From Posidonia oceanica (taxonomy: Eukaryota > Streptophyta > Magnoliopsida > Alismatales > Posidoniaceae), in NCBI GenBank assembly GCA_037176725.1, contig JAZBRS010000013.1, positions 10,481,001-10,545,000 of the forward strand: a stretch of 64,000 nucleotides of DNA, read 5' to 3'. How positions within the stretch are numbered: the first letter of the stretch is position 1; every line of letters starts with the position of its first letter. Both the position numbers and the translations under genes were made by a program. Positions 10,927 to 20,978 of the stretch are shown in pieces. A model generated the notes under the pieces. It was not told the DNA's origin. It saw only the letters and a list, made by a program, of their open reading frames with translations, and did not search any database.

Positions 10927-12460
10927 TGTAGATATCCTATTTTTCACATTTCTGAGAGCTCTTCTGAGGATAGAAACCTTGGGGCGCCCCAAATCTCATG
11001 CCTAAAGTTTTGATAACACGTCTTCCAGATATTCCTTGACTTCTTTAAAGCATCACTTGATCCTACCTTGACTCAGGTTATTGGCTGTGGCAGAGCTAAC
11101 TCACTCAGGCTCGTGACAAGTCCGAGTACCCTGGGTATCCTTTACTTCTACTCAGATTCATGGCAGATTTGAGTTAACAGAGATGCCTTCTCGATTTCGT
11201 AGACTATCTGTAGTTTCCCGGCCTTCTATCTTGTTTCCTCTGGCCAGAACCCGGAAAAAGGGCTGGAAATGACCTAAGTTTACTAGTTGCCAACTGGAGA
11301 GGCGACTCAGCTAGTTGCCTACTAGAGAGGCGACTCTGTCAATCGCCCCCTACATAGCCGACTAGGTCAATTGCCATCATCAGAGGCGACAAATTCAAGT
11401 GCCATCTGAGGAGGCAACCCACTTAAACAGTAGCTAAGCAGGCGACTGGCCAATCGTGGGCTGCAGCGGTTGCTTCCCACGATCCCCTCAACCCTCAAGC
11501 GCCAGCTCATTTAGCGGCTGAGCGGTTGTGGAGCTGCAGCAATTATCTTCCACGACCCTCGACCGTTAGGCGCCATCTAAACCGATGACTAATGCCGTGG
11601 CTCCCTTGAACCGCTTTTCCACAGTTATTTCCCACGACCCCCTCGACCATTAGGCGCCAACTCAGTCGGCGACTAATAGTCGTGGCCTCGTTCCCGGTCT
11701 TCCCACACTTTGACCGGGCGATTGCTAGCATTAGTCGCCAACTCAACCAGTGACTAACCCTAACTACCACTTTTTCTAGAATTTTCTGAACTCCAACCGT
11801 CCTCACTCCCCTAGAGTCTCTAAATAGACCCCCTAGGCTAGTGGTTTGAGGGTCGGAATTTTTGAGAGAGGAATTTCTAAGAGAGGCAGAGCCCTATCAG
11901 TTTTAAGTCACCTTCAGAGAGCTAGATTTCCAATCCAGAAACTCTATCTCCTATCCTCAAGAGGCTACCAACCTAAGCTTCTATCTCTGATCCCAGAGAT
12001 CCTCAGCTACACCGGAGCTCCGACCGTGCTTCCTTCCAGCTTCATTGCATTCAACATAAGGGTGAAAGGGAGTATCTTCCTCCAATCTAATTTCTCATCG
12101 CATTTCTACTTTCTTTAGCATAGGACCCATAGCATGTGCATGCGGGGAACAATCTCTAGTTAGTATTTGTTTTTTTTAGTCATGTTGTTTCGTTTATTTC
12201 TGTTGCCGACTACTACACTTGAGCTAATCTAGATCTATGTCATTTTGTTTTGAAGGGAAGGAAGGAACTTACGTAACACAAGGGAACCGCTAGACGGCAT
12301 CCAACTGTCGATCTAGTGGTTCGAGGACCCACATCATCATAATCTCCCCCCAGGTGTCTTGTCTACCCAAAGGCGAGTGGCGATCACAACGAAGTTGACG
12401 ACGTATGTGGAGGCGCCGACATCTTCTTAAAACACCCCCCCCCCCAAATTCCACACTACA
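10927..12460 (+). repeat. Element B 5' LTR
   Basis: The 1534-bp LTR has TG/CA ends. Its U3 (10927-11810) contains many 'GGCGACT' and 'AGTCGCC' words and inverted repeats such as CGTGGG...CCCACG (about 11455-11482). The TATA region is at 11819-11826, and the leader to the LTR end includes 'GGGTGAAAGGGAGTATCTTCC' and 'CATGCGGGGAACA', both also in the 3' LTR and in the LTR ending at 60288. A run of 13 C lies at 12433-12445. Confidence 0.93.
11819..11826 (+). promoter_or_regulatory. Disrupted TATA box of element B 5' LTR
   Basis: The sequence is TCTAAATA, where the 3' LTR (38020-38027) and the related LTR at 59619-59626 have TATAAATA in the same context 'AGACCCC'. A single base change (A to C at 11820) removes the TATA core in the only LTR that could drive the full element. 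Confidence 0.7.
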
Positions 12461-12466
12461 GAAAAT

Positions 12467-12484
12467 TGGCGATCACGGTGGGAC
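12467..12484 (+). other. Primer-binding site of element B
   Basis: Six bases after the LTR end comes 'TGGCGATCACGGTGGGAC', starting with TGG, the complement of the tRNA CCA end. Position and start fit a tRNA primer-binding site for minus-strand cDNA. I have not assigned the tRNA; the short spacer after the LTR is typical of Tat elements. Confidence 0.65.
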
Positions 12485-13756
12485 GTAGCTTTAGCCAACC
12501 GCCGTGCTACGTAAGTAAATTCCTTCCTTCCTTTCCATTATTCTTGTAGATCTAGGTGTAGTTTTTTCGGTTCGGGTGATCGTGCGATTAGGTTTTTACG
12601 ACTCCTAAACCTTTTTCTCGTTTTTCTCTCTGTTTCTCTCCAAAGTTGGGACTATTTTACTGAGGTCAGAAGACTGTGGCCGTGAGCCACCTATTCAAGG
12701 AGCGCCTGTTCTAGCCACTTCTCCAAGAGGCGACCGACAGGGGCGCCGCCATTACAGGCGACCCAGAGTCCATTTTTGTTTTCACTGCAGATCCTTAGTT
12801 TTTTTCCCCCTGTAATTTGTGCTGTATTTTTAGATCTACAGTTGCAAAAAAAATTTAATTAAAAAAAAAAGAAAGAAAAACAACTATTCATGTCCACCAT
12901 GTTTTAGTTTTTTAACAGTTTCTAGATTTGCTTGTGTCCACCTTTAAGGTGGAAACTAATTGTTTAGTATTAAAGTTGAAGTTCCTTGAGGAAGTCTTCC
13001 TCTAGCTAGAACAGTTAACCTGAGCGAACCCAGACTAGTGCAAGTCGCTCTCCCATACTCAGTGTTAATTGCAATAGTTAGATCAAGATCTCAAGGTGTC
13101 CCAAGTATTATTATTGACTCCCTTTTCTCCTTGAGTCAGTATTAAAACTTGGTAGATACTTTATACTTTAGTATTTCGTATTTATTTCCTATTTTGTGGT
13201 TTGTTAAGTGCCGAGCCTAAGGACAGAATCCTAAGTGGAGGGTCCCTCTTTAGAGAAACAAGCCCCCCATCTAGGCCTCTCTTGGTAGACCTTAAAGAAG
13301 GTCAAGGAGGAGTACCTTAAAGCCAACCAATCCCAGTTACTTATGACCTACGCAGGTTTAATTAATCAATCCATTAATTAAACACTTAAACAAGTAAAAA
13401 CAACGCACTGTTTGAAACCTGTTTTTTATTATTTTTCCTGACTGTTGCGTGGTCTGTCCAAGACAGACCTGGTTTGCTGACTGAACAAGAGGCATAGCCG
13501 CCTGTTCAGAAGGCGCCTCGCTCAACCGCCTGTGAAAACAACGACTTGTTTGGCCGCCTGTACTACAGGCGACTATAGGGGAACCTTTCATTTTGCATTA
13601 CTTGTAGGGGTTTATATATATTACTGTTCACAAGGTTGTAAGCACAAACTATTTTAGTTTCTGTTGATTTTCATTCATTCCATCGAGTCTATATTAATTA
13701 GTGTTACTTGAGTCTGTAATTTCTTTTTAATCTCCTATAATAGTCTGTAATAGTCT
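12485..13756 (+). other. Element B 5' leader, untranslated
   Basis: About 1.3 kb without a convincing gene. It holds further 'GCGAC' and 'CCGCCTG' clusters (12690-12770, 13490-13575), including a perfect 17-bp palindrome CGCCTGTA-C-TACAGGCG at 13555-13571. Such a leader usually carries packaging signals; none can be identified here by sequence alone. Confidence 0.5.
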
Positions 13757-13863
13757 AAAAAAAAAGGAGAGAAAAGAAAGCAAAAGCAAAAGCAAAGAAA
13801 GAAAAAAGAAAAGAGAGAAAAAAAAAAGAAAAGAAAAAAAAAGAAAAGAGAAAGAAAGGAAAA
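13757..13863 (+). other. Purine-only leader tract immediately before gag
   Basis: About 105 bases are almost exclusively A and G (AAAGAAA, GAGAAA words) and end just before the gag ATG at 13864. It may be a translation or packaging element or simply a decayed microsatellite. Confidence 0.55.
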
Positions 13864-16154
13864 ATGGAGCACATGAGCACGTCTTCTACCTCTACCTCCA
13901 TGGCGCAGCAAAGCTTAGGCCCGAGTGGATCTTTCTTCAGAGGCTCAACCTCACAGACGGAAGGGCCTGGAACCCCCAGCTTCCCACGAGCCGCCGGCCG
14001 GCGAAGATTCCCACACGTCTCCATCCCTTTCGATTACCACACTGATACAAATGAAGAAGGAAGGGAGGCAGATCAGTCCCAAGCAATGAACGTCCCGCCC
14101 GAGTTCACACATCCCGAGGCAACTTCCAACGTCATGCCTCCCGTTGTGACTACCTCCTATCCAACTAAGGAGGAGGCCTACGAGGTCCGGCAATCCCTAG
14201 CTCAACAACACTTCACACACACAAGCCCGCAAACCTCCACCCTCCAAGAACACCACAACCACCTATTCCATACACAGTCTATACGCATGCCATACCAAAC
14301 CCTGCCTTCCCTAACCAAGGTTCCTATCCACCGTACCACACGACACCCACCTACCCTTATATCCATCCAACTCCGCCATATACAACTCCATACATGCCAC
14401 AACCTCCCGCTAATACGCAATACTACCCTACTCCGCTTCCATCATCATTCTTCCATCCACAATAACCCCCTATTAACACATCGTACTACCCTACACAACC
14501 CCAATCATCTCTCTTTCCCCCGCAACATAACCCATCATTACCACCATTCCCACAGACACACCAGCACCCGAGCCAGGGGCAATATGCCGCACCAGGGACA
14601 GATCTCAAAAGGATGATCGCCGAAGCACTAACAGAGGCCGGAGTCACTTTAAAGACACCCATCGGCTACGACATCTCCAAGTTCCCTCATTTTGCCCTTC
14701 CCCTAGGGTTTAAAATGCCAAAGATGAGGAGATATAACGAAACAGAGGATCCCAGGAATCACATAACTGCCTTCATTATGGATACTCTGCCATACCGTTA
14801 CAACGCCGGGCTCACTGCATACCTCTTCTTCAAGACGCTTGAGGGAGAAGCTTTAAAGTGGTTTGACACCCTGACTTCCTATGATCTCTAGGATTTTAGG
14901 ATAATTGAAGAGAAATTTCTAAATCAGTATAGTCACCGGGTGCCACACAAACCCACTGCAGGCGACCTCACAGCTGAGAGGATGAGGCCAAACAAGGATT
15001 TCGTCACCTTCGCTAGCCGATGGAGGGACATGGCCGTTCGGTCAGAGTGCTACATACCCGAAGGCCAAGCCGTGGAGATAATTGCAAGAAATACCACGGG
15101 AGTACTCAGGGCTAGACTGTTGGTAGGTGACTTCCACACCTATCCACAGTTATATGAATGAACCGCCAAAGTAATGCGGAACAGAGAAGAGCTGCCATTC
15201 CTGGAGCTCGAAGCAAAAAATCGGAAGAAGACTGCGGGGCATACAATAGAAAGTGTCACTGGCAACATGGCACAGCTGACCATGCAGAATCAAAGGGGAT
15301 GGAAAGGGCAACACTTCCAGTAGCCTCAATATCAAATGGAACAGTAGAGGCAGCCATTCCAACAATTCCAACCCTAGCACTCTAATTCCCCAATAAATGT
15401 CCAACAGGGGCAGAGCCACAATCAATACAAAGCACCACCGCAAGGGCAGAGGGACTACCACAATGTTCCTCTACCACAAGCACCTAGAGGACCAAGGAGA
15501 CAAAGCTACTCACCACTTCCAGAGACAATCCCAGACATCTTTAGAATGCTGGTCGAAAGTGGGGACTTACAACTCCCAGTGCCAAAGCCAAACGCTCCCA
15601 ACACAAACATATCCAAGTATTGTGCATATCACCAGAAAAATGGGCACACACTTGAAGAATGTTAGGTGTTAAAAGATAGAATATATGATCTAAATGACAA
15701 TGGAGAAATAATGTGGTCAGCCCTCAAAGACAGGTTAAAAGAGGCCAGGACAGGACAACACAAGTTGCAGATACACCAAAACCCTCTGCCCAACCACCTA
15801 GTGGCGCACCTGGAGGCAGAAGGCAGTCCACCAAAGGCCGAGACCGTCTCCATCTGCCTACTTGAATCAGAGCCGGAGCTGGCTTCCTCCGTTGCGGAAA
15901 GCAATGAAGTCGAGGTATGCTCTGAACAAGGATCCATAGAATGGGAATTCCCAATAGAGGCAGTACAAGACGAAGAAAGCGAGGCAAATGACCTGGAGCT
16001 CCTCATGTGCTTCAATTTCCTCCTAGGAGAGGGTCAATCCCAAGAGCAGAATGGTGGGACAAATCCCTTGGAGCTAGCCCGGAAGATTATCAAAGAATAT
16101 GAGCGGAGGAATATAGTCTTCAAGGACTCGGAACTACCCACTCAAGAGAAATAG
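13864..16154 (+). pseudogene. Element B gag polyprotein
   Basis: Gag forms the virus-like particle. The ATG at 13864 follows the purine tract. An N-terminal Ser/Pro/His-rich region in frame 1 shifts to frame 3 at about 14240-14270, and a Tyr/Pro-rich segment with a TAA near 14465 leads to 'DLKRMIAEALTEAGV'. The gag core, from 'PIGYDISKFPHFALPLGFK' through 'FFKTLEGEALKWF', spans about 14660-15160, with stops at 14889-14891 and 15159-15161. A zinc-knuckle-like motif C-x2-H-x4-H-x4-C ('YCAYHQKNGHTLEEC') is at 15618-15662. An acidic tail runs to a stop at 16154. Several further stops lie at 15320-15490. Frame 3 links all parts after the first shift. Confidence 0.85.
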
Positions 16155-16166
16155 TTCTAGCCCTTA

Positions 16167-16682
16167 GTGATCACTGTAGAGGTCAACGGCTACCTCCTCC
16201 CTGGCATACTTGTAGACACAAGGGCTAGTCGTAGTGCGTGCTCTCTGAACACACTCAACTACCTGGACGTCGAAGAAGAAGAGATCACCAAGGAGAAGAT
16301 CTTCTGCAAGGGCTTTGATAATAGCCGGACAGAGGTAATAGGGACGGTCCAGCTAGCAATTACCATTAGCCCCCTCACCAGCATTACCAAGGTCATGGTG
16401 GTGGAGTGCGAACTAGCAGAACCGTTAATCCTGGGAAGAACTTGGTTGGCAGAAATATGTGCGGTCGCGTCCCCAACACACCAGCTATTAAAGTTCAAAT
16501 TCCAAGAGGAGATGATCACCATCAAGGCAGACCTTGAAACAACCCTGGAAATGATCTGGGGACCCTATCTGGTAGGATTTCACATGGGAGACCCATCACC
16601 AAATGGCACAGGCGGCTGGATCGATGACTGGGACGATGAAGCCCCAAGCATCCAAGGATTCCAGCAATTCATAGATGGTTAA
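16167..16682 (+). pseudogene. Element B first retropepsin-like domain
   Basis: This aspartic protease fold continues in gag frame 3 after one TAG at 16152-16154. The segment has 'GILVDTRASRSACS', where DTRAS replaces the catalytic DTGAS, and 'PLILGRTWL', the usual second motif, near 16420-16445. It is followed by about 120 residues of linker and an in-frame stop at 16680-16682. The changed glycine suggests loss of cleavage activity, or a structural role. It precedes a second, separate retropepsin-like domain in the same element. Confidence 0.75.
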
Positions 16683-17664
16683 GCCACCCAAGGGTATACC
16701 TAGGTCCAGAGGCCTACATTGCTAAGCTCATCTCAGCTGCCCAAAAATCAGGGGCAGTCTCTCCTTAGAAGACCGCTATCTCTGCTTAAGTCCGGCTACA
16801 CCAAGGGAGAACACAACCAAGCTCAGTAAGCCCCCATCACAAGAACAGGGCAGATCTCCAACCAAGTTGCACCGCCTCCGCCTGATGCAGAACGAGCCGT
16901 TTCCCCGCCTCAGCAAGAGTTCCACATACCCCGGAGGATGGAAGGCATCTTCGACATCCTGGAGCAACTCAGGAAGACACAAGTGAAGATCTCTATCTAC
17001 GAGCTGATCAGGGCCTCAGAGAAGCACCGGGATATCCTGATGGAGGTATTGAAGAAGGCCCAAGTACTAGAGGACATACCAGCTGAAGCTCTGGCAGCCG
17101 TTGCCACTGCCGTGTTCATGGAGCCTATGGTCATCTTCACTGATTCTGAACTAGCTCCTCCTGAGAGAAGGACCCTGCCATTAAGTGTTACTATTGTAAT
17201 AAACAATTATAAACTTTGTGGTGTACTGGTGGATACAGGGGCGACTCTAAAGGTATGCTCCCTAGAAACCCTACAGTTAATTAGGCTAACAGAATCTCAA
17301 TTATGCCCAGCAGCCTTAACTATATCAAGGTACGAATAACAAGAAAGTAGCCTTGGGGAAGATCACCGTCAAAGTTACCATTGGCCCTCTCCAAATAGAA
17401 ACAGAACTAATAATAGTCGATGCCCCAATCTCATATCGACTCATCTTAGGGCACCAATGGATCGAAGAGATCAAGGCAATCACCTCCTCGCGCCACCAAT
17501 GCATGAAGTTCCCTTACCAAGGGAAGATCATCAAAATACGGGGAGACGAGCCAGTAGAAGTTGAAGCCCACCTAGTGACAGTCCCAACTACTACGCCAGC
17601 ACCATTGATCAAGGACTCAACTGCCAAGGCCATAAACAATGTCAAGAAGGTCTTTGCTCCCTAG
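16683..17664 (+). pseudogene. Element B second retropepsin-like domain
   Basis: The conserved 'FDILEQLRKTQVKISIYEL' block (also at position 46 of element A) opens this unit. The active site is DTGAT at about 17232-17246, the canonical D-T/S-G form, and 'YRLILGHQWI' follows at 17430-17465. A one-base insertion near 17335 moves the reading from frame 3 to frame 1, and a TAG closes at 17662-17664. This domain, not the upstream one, keeps a normal active site and is the likely working protease that matured gag-pol. Before 16938 the stretch is a low-complexity linker with stops. Confidence 0.78.
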
Positions 17665-18515
17665 AGTATTGATATAAATCAATACAATTACCCCAACCAC
17701 ATGAAAAGGCCTTGGGAGATTCTCCTTAAGATAGGGTACACCCCGGGGAAGGGACTTGGCCGCCAAGAGCAAGGAATGAGGGACGCGCTCGAAACGCTTG
17801 AGGAGCGCAGTTGTACCGGGCTAGGGTACCTTGGGCATCCAGATCCAAGCAAGCCTCTAGCATGGTCACTTGCCAACCACTTCATATCAGTCGGGCTACA
17901 AGTGCACGACAAACAAGTGTCAGACACAGTTCCCAACCTCCCAGCAACAACAACAACTGCAACTTCTTCTTGCCACCTTGGAGAAGCCTCTAAGCCCGTC
18001 ATCCTCGGCACTCTTACAGATCCCGAGATGGCACCAACTCCTTCTCCCTGTCCAGAAGAAGTTCCAGCCATCCTCAACGCTCGGACGAAGCCCGAGGAAG
18101 AAGCATCAACCTCTTACATGGAAGAGGTCCCTACTGCTCTCCCCGCGTCCCTAGAAGCTCCCTTACCTCCGGACATCCATGCAAGCGACTCCTCCAGAAC
18201 CTCCACTGAAGGCACTGAAGCAGAGGACTCCGACCCTGTCTACGAGCTCACCTGTCTCTTCAACAACCTACGGCCTTGCCCCTCAGAGCAAGAAGGGGCC
18301 GAGGCCATAGACTAAACTCCCTTACCTCCGGACATCCGAGCAAGCAACTCCTCCGGAACCTCCACTGAAGGCACTGAAGCAGAGGACTCCGACCCCGTCT
18401 ACAAGCTCACCCGTCTCTTCAACAACCTACGGCCTTGCCCCTCTAAGCAAGAAGGAGCCAGGGCCACAGACTTAACGCCTGATGGCGAACCGCCTCCACC
18501 ACAGAGGCAAACCTA
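17665..18515 (+). pseudogene. Element B G-patch domain and acidic C-terminal linker
   Basis: Frame 1 encodes a G-patch at 17710-17840 ('EILLKIGYTPGKGLGRQ', then 'GLGYLGHPD'), the counterpart of element A 823-960. G-patches bind RNA or helicases; in betaretroviruses one sits at the protease C-terminus, so this position fits a protease-attached nucleic-acid module. The Thr/Pro/Glu-rich linker that follows contains an exact-period 159-bp duplication and stops at 18313-18315. Frame 1 remains open in the second copy until about 18515. Confidence 0.75.
18158..18475 (+). repeat. 159-bp direct tandem duplication in element B
   Basis: The unit 18158-18316 is repeated at 18317-18475 with a handful of substitutions. 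The length, 53 codons, preserves the frame. It begins 'CTCCCTTACCTCCGGACATC' and encodes an acidic Ser/Thr-rich segment. Confidence 0.88.
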
Positions 18516-18535
18516 GGGGCAAACCCCCTACCCCT

Positions 18536-18612
18536 GTAAATAAGTTCTTTCCCGCATTTAATTCCTGCATTTTGTTTTCGCATGATTTACTTTCCAGTAA
18601 TTTACTTCCTAG
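18536..18612 (+). other. Candidate intron between protease and RT ORFs of element B
   Basis: 'CCCTGTAAATAAG' gives a donor-like GT at 18536, followed by a T-rich stretch with acceptor-like 'TTTCCAG' (18591-18597) and 'TTCCTAG' (to 18612). Element A has the same arrangement at 7590-7634. Splicing at this place is known experimentally in Ogre. The site choice and function are inference. Confidence 0.4.
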
Positions 18613-20400
18613 TTTAATTAGTAGTGGGGAAGGTAGACGAGGGTAAGGCAGGGACAGCCTAACTGCCACCGTGTCCTCACAAAAAGTATCTAATCACTCT
18701 ACTAAGTGTGCAGGCCGGAACAGGAAGGAGCCGATCACCCAAACTATTAGAGTATGTCACTATCACGGCATTACCCCGAGAGCTAGCCACGTCGCATGCC
18801 ATCTTCTTGGTCGAAGAAGTGTCAAACATTACCAGCAAAAACACTGGAAACTATGAAGTCTTCGAGCTGGTGGATACAGAAGAGGACCCAGATGAAGAAT
18901 CGATAGACCTTGCCATCTTCGAGGAAATGATGAAGAAATACGATGAGCAGACCAAGGCTGCCGCTGAAGAAACAGAAGAAGTCAATCTGGGCACTGAAGA
19001 TGATCCAAGATCAGTTCGGATAAGCTCTGCACTCAACTCAGGTGAACGAACCAGAATGGAAAAACTACTTAAAAAATATATGAAGGTACTGGCCTTCTCC
19101 TATGGAGAAATGCCCGGCCTTGATTCACTACTAGTGGAGCACAGGCTCCCTCTCAAGCCAGGTGCTAAGACAGCGAAGCAAAAGCTTCGACATCTACGTC
19201 CAGACCTCGCTCTAAAAGTCAAAGAAGAGGTAGACAAGCTACACAAGGCAAAGTTCATCAGAGTTGTGGTGTATCCAGAATGGATTGCCAACATAGTTCC
19301 AGTGATGAAGAAAGATGGCAAAGTACGCGTGTGCATTGATTACAAGAACCTCAATGAAGCATGCCCAAAAGACGATTTCCCCCTTCCACACATAGACATC
19401 CTCATAGACAACACTACAGGCCATGAGATGCTCTCATTTATGGACCGTTTCTCCGATTACAACCAGATTAAACTCGCAGAAGAGGATCAAGAGAAAACCT
19501 CATTTATCACTCCATAAGGGACCTACTGCTATGTAGTCATGCCGTTCGGATTAAAGAACGCCAGAGCCACCTATCAGAGGGCTATGATGGCAATCTTTCA
19601 CGACATGATACACGATTGCATGGAGTGCTATGTGGATGATCTGTTAGCAAAGTCAAAAACAAGAGAGGGACACTTTGAAGCACTAGAAAGAGTACTCCGG
19701 AGAGCAGATCAGTACAATCTCAGAATGAACCCCAAGAAGTGTGTCTTCGGGGTCACTGCCGGAAAGCTGCTCAGCTTCATAGTAAGTAAAAGGGGCATAG
19801 AAGTGGATCCCACCAAAGCCAAAGCTATAACAGCCATGCCACCGCTAAGGAATGTCAAGGAGCTTAGAGGACTCATAGGGAGGCTACAGTTCATCCAAAG
19901 ATTCATCTCTCAGCATACAGAAAAGTGTAGACCATTCTATGAGCTCTTAAAAGGTGGCGTGGAATTCAAGTGGGATCATATCTGTCAGAAGGCCTTTGAT
20001 GAGCTAAAACTCTACCTCCTCAACCCTCCAGTATTGACTGCTCCAGTCCCCGAGAGGCCATTGCTACTCTACTTGGCCGTTACGGATAACTCGGTGGGTG
20101 TCATCCTTGCACAACATGATGAGACTGGGAGGAAGGAGAAAGTGGTTTATTACCTCAGTAGAACGTTCATTGAATACGAGAGGAAGTACTCCCAGATCGA
20201 GAGACATTGCCTAGCCTTAGTATGGGCCTCACAGAAGCTCAGGCACTACTTTCTGGTACACAAAGTCTGCTATTTAGCCAAGATGGGCCCTATCAAGTAC
20301 ATGTTCGAGAAACCAGCATTGTCCGGAAGGCTAGCACGATGGCAAATGCTCTTTACTGAGTTCGACCTGCAGTTCGTCACTCAGAAGGCGATCAAGGGGC
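18613..20400 (+). pseudogene. Element B reverse transcriptase and RNase H
   Basis: Pol is in frame 3. An N-terminal acidic linker ('FLVEEVSN', 'DEESIDLAIFEEM') leads to RT: 'KLHKAKFIRVVVYPEW', 'VCIDYKNLNEACPKDDFPLPHID', 'SFMDRFSDYNQIKLA', then a stop TAA at 19515-19517 (a tryptophan in the family), 'VMPFGLKNARATYQRAM' and catalytic YVDD at 19629-19640. RNase H follows (20035-20400: 'YYLSRTF', 'ERHCLALVWASQKLRHYF'). RT copies element RNA into cDNA and RNase H removes the RNA. Apart from the stop it is close to intact and less decayed than that of element A. Confidence 0.92.
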
Positions 20401-20978
20401 AAGCTATCGCGGATCAACTCGCTGGGCTACCTGTGTCAGAGTATCAGCCAGTATCAATAGATTTCCTAGACGAGGAAATACTGGCAATCAGTAGTATCAT
20501 GCCACTCATCAGAGAATGGACCCTCCATTTCGATGGAGCGCTTAATTCACAAGGCGCCGGGATAGGGGCAACACTCCTCACTTCGGAGGGTATTGTTCTC
20601 CCCGCTGCAGCCCAACTACTCTTCTCAGCGAGTAATAACATTGCAGAATATGAGGCACTCATTCTAGGGCTCCGAATGGCTCTCGATCTAGAGGCAAGAA
20701 GACTAAAAGTGGTTGGGGACTCACAGCTTGTCATACGGCAAGTCCTCAACAAATACAAGACCGTCTCACCAAAACTGCAGGAATACCGCAACCTAGCTAA
20801 AGCCTTACTGAAGAAATTTGACAGGGTTATGTATGTGCACGCACTTAGAAGCAACAACATCCTGGCTGATTCATTGGCCTCATTGGCATCCTCGCTCCCC
20901 TTCAGCTTAGAGACAGACAAGCAATCCAACACGGTGCGAAGAATCAGCGCTCCAACAGTGGAGTCTGCCACCGAATGA
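20401..20978 (+). pseudogene. Element B second (archaeal-type) RNase H
   Basis: Same frame 3. After the linker 'AGLPVSEYQPV', the domain opens 'WTLHFDGALNSQGAGIG' (about 20518), then 'NNIAEYEALILGLRMAL', 'VVGDSQLVIRQVL' and 'NILADSLASLAS' to about 20890. Asp in HFDGAL, Glu in EYEAL and Asp in VGDSQ match RNase H catalytic positions. The domain is intact; a TGA at 20976-20978 ends the segment. Presence of this domain between RNase H and integrase marks the Tat clade. Confidence 0.9.

Noticed and set aside
11846..12118. 90-codon ORF present in both LTRs of element B (also 38047-38319)
   Set aside because: It begins at TTG with no ATG and is kept in both places because the LTRs are copies; it is the leader part of the LTR.
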